Assembly (NCBI GenBank): GCA_000827265.1
Contig: KN834774.1
Location: forward strand, 662,601 to 704,405
From: Collybiopsis luxurians FD-317 M1
Lineage: Eukaryota > Basidiomycota > Agaricomycetes > Agaricales > Omphalotaceae
Reading direction: 5' to 3'
DNA: 41,805 nucleotides
Every line of letters starts with the position of its first letter. The first letter of the stretch is position 1. The translations under genes and the position numbers were made by a program. A model generated the notes under the pieces. The model saw nothing but the letters and a program-made list of their open reading frames with translations. It was not told the DNA's origin and ran no database searches. Of the stretch, positions 31,430-41,805 are shown in pieces.

Positions 31430-33386
31430 TCAGTCATGAACTCCTTTTACGAATGCTTTGTACTCCGACTTCTCCCAGAGCGGAACCACATAGTCTAACA
31501 CTTTCCCCAGCTTCAAATCGACTTCCCTGTTGTGTGATTATGTTCCATCAAAACTCGCCGAATCCTTTGAAGATGAAGGACAGACTTACGCATTCTCACT
31601 GACAAGCGATATGTCAAGTTTTCGAAAGATGTTTCCAAGGATTAGGTAAAGTTCGCTCCATGCTAGACTGAATTGAAGGAAATCTTTGAGGTCAAACAGG
31701 AATTTAGAATAGAATGCATTGCCGCACTTTAATCCCAGGCTGGGTGTTGGTCAGTAAATACATTCACCCCCAGAATCTTCAATGGCTTACCATTGACGAA
31801 GTCCTTTGCTAAACGGAACAAAATCCAGCATCATCTCGCTAGTGTCTTCAACTAGCCATCGATCCGGATTGAAGGTAAGCGGGTCACTGAATACTTCGGG
31901 ATTCATGAGCATGAAATATGTGCCCATTGATACAACAGTCTGCAAGAAATGAAGTTATAAATTGCTTGTTTGTCAAAACAATTCATATCCAAGACCCGAC
32001 TCACGCCAGGAGGTATATTCAGACCACCTATTTCAGGAGTTTCATCACCCACAATGCGAGGCAAGGGGTGGAAGCTGCCGATAGACATGCGAATTGCTTC
32101 CTTGACAAATGCAGACTACAGAATATTTGCCATTACGCAAAGAAGAAAAAAAAAGGCCCGTCACTTACCAAATAAGGCAATTTTTCCAGAGCGATAAAGC
32201 TCAATGGTCTGCCTTTATCAGGCCAAGCTTCGTTAAGCTCTTCAGTAAGCTTGCGCCGAATCGAGTTGTCCTGCAGTGCATAATATGTTCCTACAGTGCA
32301 CGCGTGCCCAACCGTATCACTGCCAGCACCAACAAGCACAAATGCTTCATGGACTAGCGATGTCCTCGATGGCCGCAGCTCTGGGTCTTTGGGTTCCAAA
32401 AGATGATGATAAATTGTTTCATGCTCAGCAGTAGTAAGGTCCTCTGGGTTCTTGATGTAGTTGTCAATTTGTTGCGAGAACCTTTTTTTTACGTCCATGA
32501 AAGTCGTGAATTTGGGAAAGAGCCATAAAATGAATCCTTGCGGTACGCTTGCTACGAGGCGGACAGTGAAAGGAAAATAAGTTTGAATCCAAATTCTTTT
32601 TACAAGATTCCGCGTTTCTAGTGCGATTGGATGGGCAAAGTTCGGATCGGAAAGAGTGTCCGTTGAATTGGCAAAGCAGTAATCGGTGATAACATCAGTG
32701 GTCAGACAACGGTATGCAAGTGATAGCTTTACGCCAGACTCCGGAGAGCGATAGTGTCTTTCAAGCAAAGCTACCAATTGGTCGACCTGTGAAGCTCATT
32801 GAGGGTATCAAGCGGTGTACTTGGTCGCAAAACATACCTTCTTTTGTATTGTATACTCAAGCTTTATCACCGCCTGACGCGAAAACGACGGGGCTAATAG
32901 GCTTTTTCTGTCTTTTGATTGTTGCGGATCAGAGAAAACAAGAGAAGATTCGGTTGCATGAGCTAGAAATCCCCGGTAAAAATGCGCATCCTTAATCAGA
33001 GTAGTTCCATTGCTGTATATATCATGATAGGCACGCCTATCGTTAAAGTGCAACTGAACTTTGTGTAAGAAAGCAACGTCTCTGTGTAAGGAGCAGGTGT
33101 AGCTGACCTTGGTGGGACCAATTCGAACTACAGGACCTGAAAGATAACATCTACATCGGACTTCACTCGAGGAAACGTCGAAGAGCGTACCGTACAACTT
33201 ATGCAGTCTCTCAAGCTCTGCCATGTACTCTCCTCCCCGAACGAGATTGTAATATACTTCGTACCAGTTGGTCGTTGCCGCAAGAACTGGTCCGGGATAT
33301 ATGTGAAGAGGATGGAAGAAAAGTCGATATAGGGCGAGCCCAGCCAAGTAGCAGAATGACAGAGAGCCCAGCACAGTAGATAGCAT
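31430..33386 (-). CDS. Cytochrome P450, copy 2 (intact)
   Basis: Nine exons on the minus strand, in reading order: 33386-33191, 33136-33108, 33053-32838, 32786-32169, 32115-32005, 31939-31791, 31739-31728, 31667-31590, 31526-31430; 501 aa. All introns are GT-AG. Motifs: a hydrophobic anchor (residues 1-24, CYLAGLALYRLFF), HPLHIYPGP hinge, AGSDT in the I-helix (301-305), KEAIR as the ExxR pair (Glu359, Arg362), FNPDRW, and FSKGLRQC with heme-ligand Cys440 followed by LGLNLAW. The Cys codon is split TG/C by an intron and followed by a 12-nt exon. Microsomal mono-oxygenase using a P450 reductase; substrate unknown. Nearly identical to copy 3 and converging with aspartokinase. Confidence 0.88.
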
Positions 33387-33438
33387 CTTTTAGAGATGGG
33401 GGACAAGCGGCCTGATCTGTACCTATGTTATGAGTTAC

Positions 33439-33447
33439 TTATATACA
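33439..33447 (-). promoter_or_regulatory. TATA box of P450 copy 2
   Basis: On the minus strand GTATATAAG lies 53-61 bp before the ATG. Equivalent boxes precede copies 3 and 4. Confidence 0.6.
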
Positions 33448-34251
33448 CAAATAGAGCATTCACACCATCTGCTCACACAGATCTTCGCGATTTCAAGTTC
33501 TAGTCCCACGAGCTGAAAGTTACATATAAACTTACGAAGTACTAGGATATACATCGGAGTAAAACGATACCATAGAAGCCAAGCCTAGGCACCCAGAAAT
33601 GGGAAGAGATTCTCGACGGAATAATCCTTTTTCAGTCTTACACTAGCTACGCGATATTAATATTGCAAAAGTCACCAGTTCCCCAGGAAAGCCCAGGGTT
33701 GATAGTTCTGCTGCAATTTTTTTTCGTAATCTTCCCTGCTTAGACACACATCATCCATCATCCATCATCGTCAGTGTCTATCGTGGTCTGCTTGCAGGAG
33801 ACTACTCTTTGCTATTAATGTTCATCATTGTACAAAGGTACCGTGGCTGTCAGGAGGGATAATACCAGCAGCTCAACTAACTTGCTGTACAGATTTGGCA
33901 TTATGCATAGTGATATTGACAGCCTTGCAAATGAGTCTCCTGTCCTGACAATCCTATAGCATGAAAATATGAACAGTTTTGGTTCCGGAACGCTGTCCAC
34001 AGCTGCATCGCTCTGTATTGACGCATTTGACCTTGATGGGGCGGTCCAGAAAATTCTGAAAACATCTCTCGCAGATTGTATTGACGGGCGCAGAGAGATG
34101 ATAAACGAAGCCGGGATCAATTTAAAACTACAGCAGAGTTTGGTAAAAGCTTGTGCCAATACATAGGTCAGCCAGTGCTGGATAAAATTCGATGCGAGTA
34201 CTCACTACAATAGCTTCATAAAATGGTTACCTTCTCCTTTCCCTGAAACCT
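33448..34251. other. Duplicated upstream region of P450 copy 2
   Basis: About 800 bp repeated at 37896-38719. It includes a plus-strand open frame (33969-34166, beginning MNSFGSGTLSTAASL) that is shifted and broken in the sister copy, so it is not called as a gene. A short CATCATC run lies at about 33746-33770. Confidence 0.6.
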
Positions 34252-34563
34252 TTAATCATGAACTCGCTTCACGAATGCTTTGTACTCCGATTTCTCCCGG
34301 AGCAGGACCATATAGTCCAACATTTTTCCCAGTTTTAAATCGACCCTGAAGTCAAATTATGCTCAATTAAAATCTAATGAAACCTCAAAAAATTGAGCAC
34401 AACGTACACGTTCTCATCGACTAGCGATAGATCGAGTTTCCGAAAGACATTTTCAAGAATGGGTTATAATTCGGCCCACGCTAGACTACAAAGGAAAGAC
34501 TTGAGATTTGCAAGTTATTCGAGAGAGAATGTATTGCTCTACTTAAGTCCTACACTGGATGCT

Positions 34564-34744
34564 TGTCAGTGAGCCCCTGCGACAGATATTATGCACAATT
34601 TGACTGGTGCTACCAAATGAATGTTTGTGCACAATCCTTTGGTCGCACCAGTCGAGGCCACCCTAAAATAGATAAGATTAGATGTAACTACCCTAAACCC
34701 TAACCCTAACCCTAACCCCTAACTCAGCGCGCCGGGTGTGTCAG
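34564..34744. mobile_element. 175-bp insertion with telomere-like repeats and 6-bp target-site duplication
   Basis: Relative to P450 copy 4, where the uninterrupted sequence reads GCTTGTCAGTCGAC, about 175 bp are inserted. TGTCAG occurs at both edges (34564-34569 and 34739-34744). The insert contains a 16-bp inverted repeat (34602-34617 and 34638-34653, 15 of 16 paired) and a run of CCCTAAA/CCCTAA units (34691-34722), equivalent to the TTAGGG telomere repeat on the other strand. It has no coding capacity. Confidence 0.8.
34691..34722 (-). repeat. Interstitial telomere-like (TTAGGG) repeat
   Basis: Four to five slightly imperfect CCCTAA units within the insertion at 34570-34744. TTAGGG is the usual telomere repeat of filamentous fungi, including basidiomycetes. 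The position is internal, with genes on both sides. Confidence 0.85.
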
Positions 34745-34892
34745 TCGACATATTTATGATAAGTGATTCCTTACCATCGACGAGGTTCTTTACTAAATGG
34801 AACAAGATCATGCATCATCTCGCCGTTATCCGTAACCAGTTAACGATCTGGATTGAAAGTATATGGATCACCAAAGACTTCGGAGTTTATTC

Positions 34893-35496
34893 GTCAACTC
34901 GAGCCGCATGAGTGTCTCGCATGGGCTCCTAGCCGGTATCTTTGGGACGTTGGATCGGTTCGGGGTGGTGGTGGATTTGATCAGTACGAGTGAGGTGCAT
35001 GTGAGTATGGCGATTGAGGATACGTTGCCACAAAAGTTGTTGGATAGGTTGGTTGGCGAGTTGAGGAAGAGTGGGGAGGCGAGTGTGGGCTTGGATTCTT
35101 TTCAACTGTTCACTTGATAAACTCCGCACTTACCTATCTCTTCTTTCCCAACATCCAAAAAAAACAGGTATCCTTCCACCGCAACATGGCCATCCTCTCT
35201 CTCGTCGGCCGCGAAATGCGGCACCTCGTCGGGATCGCCGGACGCATGTTTACCACGCTCGGCAACGGCAACGTCAATATTGAGATGATCTCTCAGGGCG
35301 CGAGTGAGATTAATATCTCATGTGTGATTGAAGCAAGGGATTCGGTCAAGGCGCTTAATTTGATTCATCAGAGTTGTTTGCAGTTGCCTGCGCCAGGGAG
35401 GAGTGAGTTGTTTTGCTTCTTATATCCACGTTCTGGACCGGGTGAATGCTGATTTTTGACTTTTCGTTTGTAATAGTTGGTCCGTGGTTGTTCTGA
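34893..35496 (+). pseudogene. Aspartokinase 3'-end relic (second ACT region)
   Basis: Matches the aspartokinase gene from within exon 5 (equivalent of about 29966) to the stop codon. It carries the end of the first ACT domain (FGTLDRFGVVVDLISTSEV), exon 6 (RHLVGIAGRMFTTLGNG) and the final short exon. All catalytic exons are missing. The exon 5 donor has changed from GGTGAG to GGCGAG (35079-35080), leaving a GC donor. It is a passenger of the tandem duplication and cannot make a kinase. Confidence 0.88.
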
Positions 35497-35882
35497 TAAA
35501 GGTATGCGGTATATATAGAGATCATCGAGCAGGTGTCCGTGTCGGTGTAGCTGAGGTGAGGCTCAACTTCAACGCACTTCGTAGGCGCGTTCGGTGAATG
35601 CTGAAATAAACCAAAAACCAAAAGAGAGTGCAGAACATTGCTATGTAATTAATTTAATGTTATACTCTGTACCTGCAGTCGAACGTTGAACGTTGAGCTG
35701 ATACTATGGAATGTAATGTCTGTTCATTCATCATTGTCGTCAGTCAAACTAAACCCTCCCTGCCTCCGGGTTCCTGCATCTGCATCACACTTACCTTCAC
35801 GAATATATAAAAAAAAATTTCCAAGTACTACGAATACTTATTACAACACCCCCAGCAAGCGACTCGGATGATATCCAAAGCA
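35497..35882. other. Duplicate of the 31083-31429 intergenic segment
   Basis: Same sequence as the aspartokinase to P450 copy 2 spacer, plus small insertions (for example about 22 extra bases near 35533). No gene. Confidence 0.7.
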
Positions 35883-37834
35883 TCAATCATGAACTCCTTT
35901 TACGAATGCTTTGTACTCCGATTTCTCCCAGAGCGGAACTATATAGTCGAACACTTTCCCCAGCTTCAAATCGACTTCCCTGTTGTGTGACCATGTTCAA
36001 TCAAACTCGCCGAAACCTTCGAAGGTAGACCATAGACTTACGCACTCTCGCCAACAAGTGATATGTCAAGTTTTCGAAAGATGTTTCCAAGGATTAGGTA
36101 TAGTTCGCTCCATGCTAGACTGAATGAAGGAAATATTTGAGGTTAAACGGGAGTTTAGAATAGAGGGCATTGTCGCACTTTAATCCCAGGCTGGATGTTG
36201 GTCAGTCAACACACTCTCCACCAGAATCTTCAATGGCTTACCATTGACGAAGTCCTTTGCTAAACGGAACAAAATCCAGCATCATCTCGCTAGTGTCTTC
36301 AACTAGCCATCGATCCGGATTGAAGGTAAGCGGGTCACTGAATACTTCGGGATTCATGAGCATGAAATATGTGCCCATTGATACAACAGTCTGCAAGAAA
36401 TAAAGTTATAAATTGCTTGTTTGTCAAAAAAACACATCCAAGACCCTACTCACGCCAGGAGGTATATTCAGACCACCTATTTCAGGAGTTTCATCACCCA
36501 CAATGCGAGGCAAGGGGTGGAAGCTGCCGATAGACATGCGAATTGCTTCCTTGACAAATGCAGACTATAGAATATTTGCCATTACGCATAGAAGAAAAAA
36601 ATGGTTTGTCACTTACCAAATAAGGTAACTTTTCCAGAGCGATAAAGCTCAATGGTCTGCCTTTATTGGGCCAAGCTTCGTTAAGCTCTTCAGTAAGCCT
36701 GCGTCGAATCGAGTTGTCCTGCAGTGCATAATATGTTCCTACAGTGCACGCGTGCCCAACCGTATCACCGCCAGCAGCAACAAGCAAAAAGGCTTCATGG
36801 ACTAGCGATGTCCTCGATGGCCGCAGCTCTGGGTCTTTGGGTTCCAAAAGATGATGATAAATTGTATCATGTTCAGTAGCGGCAAGGTCCTCTGGATTCT
36901 TGATGTAATTGTCAATTTGTTCCTCGAACCTTTTTTTTACGTCCATGAAAGTCGTGAATTTGGGAAAGAGCCATAAAATGAATCCTTGCGGTACGCTTGC
37001 TACGAGGCGGAAAATGAAAGGAAAATAAGTTTGAATCCAAACTCTTTTTGCAAGATTCCGTGTTTCTAGTGCGATTGGATGGGCAAAGTTCGGATCGGAA
37101 AGAGTGTCCATTGAATTGGCAAAGCAGTATTCGGTGATAACATCAGTGGTCAGACAACGGTATGCAAGTGATAGCTTTACGCCAGACTCCGGAGAGCGAT
37201 AGTGTCTTTCAAGCAAAGCTACCAATTGGTCGACCTGTGCAGCTCATTGAGGGTAGCAAGCAGTGTACTTCGTCGCAAAATATACCTTCTTTTGTATTGT
37301 ATACTCAAGCTTCATGACCGCCTGACGCGAAAACGATGGGGCTAATAGGCTTCTTCTGTCTTTTGATTGTTGCGGATTAGAGAAAACAAGAGAAGATTCA
37401 GTTGCATGAGTTAGAAATCCTCGGTAAAAATGCGCATCCTTAATCAGAGTAGTTCCATTGCTGTATATATCATGATAGGCGCGCCTATCATTAAAGTGTA
37501 ACTGTATTTTGTGTAAGAAAGCAGCGTCTCTGTGTAAGGAGCAGGTGTAGCTGACCTTGGTGGGACCAATTCGAACTACAGGACCTGAAAGATAACATCT
37601 ACATCGGACTTCACTCGAGGAAACATCGAAGAGCGTACCGTACAACTTATGCAGCCTTTCAAGCTCTGCCATGAACTCTCCTCCCCGAACGAGATTGTAA
37701 TATACTTCGTACCAGTTGGTCGTTGCCGCAAGAACTGGTCCGGGATATATGTGAAGAGGATGGAAGAAAAGTCGATATAGGGCGAGCCCAGCCAAGTAGC
37801 AGAATGACAGAGAGACCAGCACAGCAGATAACAT
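35883..37834 (-). CDS. Cytochrome P450, copy 3 (intact)
   Basis: Minus-strand exons in order: 37834-37639, 37584-37556, 37501-37286, 37234-36617, 36564-36454, 36390-36242, 36190-36179, 36119-36042, 35979-35883; 501 aa. Every exon length equals that of copy 2, and the sequences differ only at scattered sites. The I-helix reads AAGGDTVG here (copy 2: GAGSDTVG). The ExxR pair, heme loop FSKGLRQC-LG, split Cys codon and 12-nt exon are conserved. The reading frame is open and all introns are GT-AG, so it is probably functional and a recent duplicate of copy 2. Confidence 0.88.
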
Positions 37835-37886
37835 CGTTTAGAGATAGGAGACAAGCGGCCGCACCTGTACCTATATATGAGTTACC

Positions 37887-37895
37887 TATATATAC
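37887..37895 (-). promoter_or_regulatory. TATA box of P450 copy 3
   Basis: GTATATATA on the minus strand lies 53-61 bp before the ATG at 37834, at the same spacing as in copy 2. Confidence 0.6.
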
Positions 37896-38719
37896 AAATA
37901 GAGCATTCATACCGCCTGCCAACACAGATCTTCGCGATGTCAAGTGCTAGTCCCACGAGCTGAAAGTTACATATAAACTTACGAAGTACTAGAAATTAGA
38001 ATATACGTCGGAACAAAACGGTACCATAGAAGCCAAGCCTAGGCACCCAGAATTGGGAGGAGATTCTCGACGGAATAATCATTTTCAGTCTAACACTAGC
38101 TAGGCGACATTGATATTGCATAGGTCACCAGTTCCCAGGAAAGCCTAGGGTTGATGGTTCCACCGCTGACATATCTGCTGTATTTGTTGTTCATAATCTT
38201 CCCTGCTTAGACATACATCACCCATCATCCATCATCTTCAGTGTCTATCGTGGTCTGCTTGCAGGAGACTACTCTTTGCTATTAATGTTCATCATTGTAC
38301 AAAGGTACTGTGGCTGTCAGGAGGGATAATACCAGCAGCTCAACTAACTTGCTGTACAGATTTGGCATTATGCATAGTGATATTGACAGCCTTGCAAGTG
38401 AGTCTCCTGTCCTGACAATCCTATAGCATGAAAATATGAAAAGTTTTCGTTCCGGAGCGCTGTCCCCAGCTGCATCACTCTGTACTGATGCATTTCAGCT
38501 TGATGGAGTGGTCCAAACAATTCTTATAATATCTCTCGCAGACTGTATTCACGGGGCGTAGAGAGATGATAAACGAAGCCGGGATCAACTTAAAACTACA
38601 GCAGAGTCTGGTAAAAAGCTTGTGCCAGTACATAGGTCAGCCAGTGCTGGATAACTTTCAATGCGAGTACTCACTACAATAGCTTCATAAATGGTTACCT
38701 TCTCCTTTCCCTGAAACCT
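37896..38719. other. Duplicate of the region upstream of P450 copy 2
   Basis: Matches 33448-34251 over its whole length, with indels such as the altered stretch near 38160-38190. It separates copy 3 from the 3' end of copy 4. No gene. Confidence 0.65.
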
Positions 38720-40689
38720 TTAATCATGAACTCGCTTCACGAATGCTTTGTACTCCGATTTCTCCCAGAGCGGGACCATATAGTCCAACATTTTTCCTAG
38801 TCTTAAATCGACCTCCCTGAAGTCAAATTATGCTCCATTTAAATCAAATGAACCCTCAAAAAATTGAGCACAACGTACACGTTCTCGTCGACAAGCGATA
38901 GATCGAGTTTCCGAAAGACATTTCCAAGAATGAGGTATAGTTCGGCCCACGCTAGACTACAAAGGAAAGACTTGAGATTTGCAAGTTATTCGAGATAGAA
39001 TATATTGCTCTACTTGAGTCCTACACTGAATGCTTGTCAGTCGACATATTGATGACTTTCAGTGAATCCTTACCATTGACGAGGTCCTTTACTAAAAGGA
39101 ACAAGATCATGCATCATCTCGCTGTTATCCGTAACCAGCCAACGATCTGGATTGAAAGTATATGGATCACCAAAGACTTCGGAGTTTATGTGCATAAAAT
39201 ATTGGCTCATTGCGACGATAGTCTGCAGAAAGGACAAATATAAACTTTGTTTGTTAAAATACTTATAATTCTGACGATACTCACACCGGCAGGTATATTC
39301 AGACCACTTATTTCCGGAGTTTCATCACCCACGACGCGAGGCAAGGGGTGGACGGTACCCATAGACGTGCGGAGTGCTTCTTTGATGAATGCAGTCTGCA
39401 GAATATTTTTCACTTAAACGCGAAAAAGTAACGCCAACCCAATCCATCACTTACCAGATAAGGTAACTTCTCCAGGACGGCAAAGCTTAATGGTCTGCCT
39501 TTATTAGGCCAAGCTTCCCTAAGCTCTTCAACAAGCCTGTTCTTAATTGAATGATCCTGCAGTGCAAAATACGTTCCTACGGTGCATGTATGCCCAACTG
39601 TATCGCTGCCAGCACCCACAAGTATAAGCGCCTCATTGACTAGTGATGTCCTTGATGGCCGCAGCTCAGGGTCTTTGGGCTCCAGAAGGTGATGATAAAT
39701 CGTCTCGTGTTCAGTGGTGGCCAGGTCTTCTGGGTAACTGATGAGATTGTCGATTTGTTGCTCAAACTTTCCTTTCACGTCCATTAAAGTTGAAAATTTG
39801 GGAAAGAGCCATAGGATGAATGATTGCGGTATAGTTGCTACGAGTTGGACAACGAAGGGAAAGTAGGCTTGGATCCAAAATCTTTTTACAAGGTTCCGTG
39901 TTTCTAGCGCGATTGGATGAGCAAAGCTTGGATCAGAAAGAGTGTTGGTGGAGTTGGCAAAGCAGTATTCAGTGATAACATCAGTGGTAAGAGAGCGGTA
40001 TGCAATCGATAGCTTTACGCTGGATTCTAGTGATTGGTGGTATTCTTCAAGCAAAGCTACTAGCTGATCGACCTATATGAGTCTTTCAAGTTAATGGGTG
40101 TTAAACAGTTCATACTTTGTCAGAAAAATATACCTTCTTTTGTATTGTATATTCGAGCTTCATCACTGCCTGACGCGAAAATGATGGTGCTAAAAGGCTT
40201 CTCCTGTTCTTGACCTGTTGTGGATCGGAGAGACTAGCAAAACACCCTGGGGCATGAGCAAAAAGTGCTCGATAGAAATATGATTCCTTGACTAGTGTAG
40301 TTCCATTACTGTATATATCATGGTATGCGCGCCTATCGTTGAAGTGCAGCTGCGTTTCTGTGTGAAAAATAGTGTTCTACTGTGGCAGTTTAACAGGAAC
40401 TATTGACCGTATTGGGACCAATTCGAACAACAGGACCTGAAAGACAATATTTACATCGGACTTCACTCGAAGAAACGTCGAAGAGCGTACCGTACAATTT
40501 GTGCAGCCTTTCAAGCTCTGCCATGAACTCTCCTCCCCGAACGAGATTGTAGTATACTTCGTGCCAGCTAGTCGCCGCTGCAAACAATGGCCCAGGATAT
40601 TTGTGAAGAGGATGGAAGAAAAGTCGGTATAGAGCTAACCCGGCCAAGTAGCTGAATGCCAGATAGATCAGCATAGTATATAATGTCAT
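38720..40689 (-). CDS. Cytochrome P450, copy 4 (intact, more diverged)
   Basis: Minus-strand exons in order: 40689-40491, 40436-40408, 40349-40134, 40072-39455, 39395-39285, 39222-39074, 39025-39014, 38956-38879, 38816-38720; 502 aa. Exon lengths match copies 2 and 3 except for one extra codon in exon 1. Motifs: LALYRLFFHPLHKYPGP, VGAGSDTVGH, KEALR, FNPDRW, FSKGPRQC followed by VGLN. The heme Cys codon is split TG/T. Sequence differs from copies 2 and 3 throughout (for example exon 3 APGCFASLSDPQQ), so it is an older paralogue. It is the source of the relic at 34252-34890. Confidence 0.88.
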
Positions 40690-40727
40690 TTGAAGATGGA
40701 ATGGTCAAGTCAGACGGCCTCTGCACC

Positions 40728-40734
40728 TATATAT
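40728..40734 (-). promoter_or_regulatory. TATA box of P450 copy 4
   Basis: ATATATA on the minus strand lies about 40-46 bp before the ATG at 40689. Confidence 0.5.
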
Positions 40735-41805
40735 GAGTCCAGCATGCACACCGCTTGCTGACAGGAATCTTCGTGATGTCAAGTGCCTTAATCAATCTAG
40801 ACATGCTTTCCAGCTTGTGGCCAATGGAAGCACAGTAGAGGCCAGGTGACATGACAGAAGTTTGATACTTAGTCCGAACATTATTGACTGAACTGTGTAC
40901 GCAAGGTGTACGGTGGTGTGAAAATTTGTACCCTCCACAGTTACTTAATTTACTACCAAACCAGCAACCTTCTCGGAATCTGACGTTGGGCTCGGCGCTG
41001 TGTCCGTCTATGCACGGTTTACGTGTACCGTGATACGGGACTGTACCGTCTAGAGGATCAAATACGGTATGGCAATACCCGGGCTGTTTACGGCCCTACC
41101 GGCTGTAAGGATTCCTTCATTTCATTCCGGGCTCGTAACATAGTGATCACACCCCATTCCTCGGGTATGATGTTAGGTATAATATTTTGGACAATTTGGT
41201 GATGCGGACTTTGTTTACAGCGATGTGTTTGTTTTATTGGACCTTCTTTCTTGACTTATTCTCCTTTTTCATATGACACCTCTGAAAGTTGTCGCTGTAA
41301 TTCAGAGTCGCTTTTCCTTCGTTAGAGAATCTTGCGTGCTTATGAAGATGGCGGCATTTTCGAATTACGCCACTTATAGTGATATCTCCACTTATGTATA
41401 ATTCTTGTCATGCGACCAAGGCCGTAATTGACTGGTAGTTAAGAAGGGAAGAGTGTCGCTCCGCTATCACCCTGCAACACCAGTATTATCCACAAACTTC
41501 GAAGCTCTCCAATTTAGCATTTGTCCATAATTCCTGGAAGCCATCGAGTGCTATTGTGCATAATCCAACGATAAAGATACAGTCTAATGCGCAATTTGTC
41601 GTTGTACTCTTGTGCAAACCTTGGGCAAACCTTGTGCACAATTATGGACAATCTTTAAGCTTGGCCCGAGGCGGGACAGCTTCCTATCTTGGCCTATCCC
41701 GCCCCCGCCTTTTCTACTCCATATCAAGAAATAACTCGACCACAGATCCTGATCTAGATCAAGATCTGAGATCAGGGTCAGAAAGCACATTACTTAGCAC
41801 ATTTG
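40735..41805. other. Intergenic region at the right window edge
   Basis: No supported gene. The last 80 bp contain a nearly palindromic GATC-rich run (about 41750-41780) and short repeats of CTTGTGCA/ACCTTG type (41608-41640). Confidence 0.4.

Larger units (their letters stand above)
34252..34890 (-). pseudogene. Truncated P450 relic (exons 6-9 of a copy-4-like gene)
   Basis: Reading on the minus strand, it begins inside exon 6 at 34890 (fragment matching 39074-39190) and runs through the 12-nt exon, exon 8 and exon 9 to a stop at 34252. It matches copy 4 (38720-39190) closely. It lacks exons 1-5, has a 175-bp insertion in intron 6 and a 3-bp deletion at the exon 9 start. Its right edge directly abuts a fragment of aspartokinase exon 5, marking the duplication breakpoint. 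Confidence 0.85.

Noticed and set aside
33969..34166. Possible small gene upstream of P450 copy 2
   Set aside because: The duplicated counterpart near 38430-38640 has frame-disrupting differences, so coding is not conserved.
1..41805. CRISPR arrays, bacterial operons or ribosome-binding sites
   Set aside because: None seen; the genes are spliced eukaryotic genes and tandem repeats are minisatellites.

Overview
This window is from a filamentous fungus, most probably a mushroom-forming basidiomycete (Agaricomycetes). The evidence is dense short GT-AG introns (mostly 45-110 bp), an exomer ChAPs gene, a DUF6535 membrane protein, a fungal-type aspartokinase and several microsomal cytochrome P450s. 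A 192-base run of N at 30337-30528 shows that it is a draft scaffold. Exon maps were built by reading splice sites by eye. They were checked by keeping the frame and, for duplicated genes, by matching exon lengths between copies.

Layout. 1-1581: AT-rich sequence that begins with a perfect 25-bp inverted repeat. 1582-5075 (+): nine-exon ChAPs (BUD7/BCH1-like) gene whose last intron is swollen by a roughly 450-bp polypyrimidine minisatellite. 5380-9370: a local segmental duplication holding two young paralogues (5712-6782 and 8139-9043, both +) of a coiled-coil protein, triplicated flanking sequence and a broken piece of the ChAPs 3' end. 10271-11317 (+): a small basic KEN-box protein. 11318-14330: gene-poor. 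14331-18078 (+): a large DUF6535 membrane protein with AT-rich codons. 18079-20264: gene-poor, with a tRNA-like fragment. 20265-22214 (+): P450 copy 1, apparently missing one splice acceptor. 22898-24303 (+): the long, probably ancestral form of the coiled-coil protein. 24517-27144 (+): a Ser/Thr-rich single-pass membrane protein. 28237-31082 (+): aspartokinase, interrupted by the assembly gap. 31430-40689: three intact P450 genes on the minus strand (copies 2, 3 and 4), plus a truncated P450 and a truncated aspartokinase 3' end lying between copies 2 and 3.

The right third is best explained by one event. A block running from inside aspartokinase exon 5 to inside exon 6 of P450 copy 4 (about 4.3 kb) was tandemly duplicated. 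The junction is near 34890, where a broken P450 exon 6 abuts a broken aspartokinase exon 5. The relic P450 later received a 175-bp insertion carrying telomere-like CCCTAA repeats and flanked by a 6-bp target-site duplication. All P450 copies share an unusual gene structure: the heme-ligand cysteine codon is split by an intron and followed by a 12-nt microexon.

The genes do not form a single pathway. ChAPs (membrane traffic) and aspartokinase (Thr/Met/Ile synthesis) are housekeeping genes. The P450s, the coiled-coil paralogues and the DUF6535 protein are lineage-specific material expanding by local duplication. The most original biological lead is the pair of young coiled-coil paralogues. Both replaced an ancestral leucine-rich stretch with a GRPR-type AT-hook-like motif, and one expanded its coiled coil by internal repeats.
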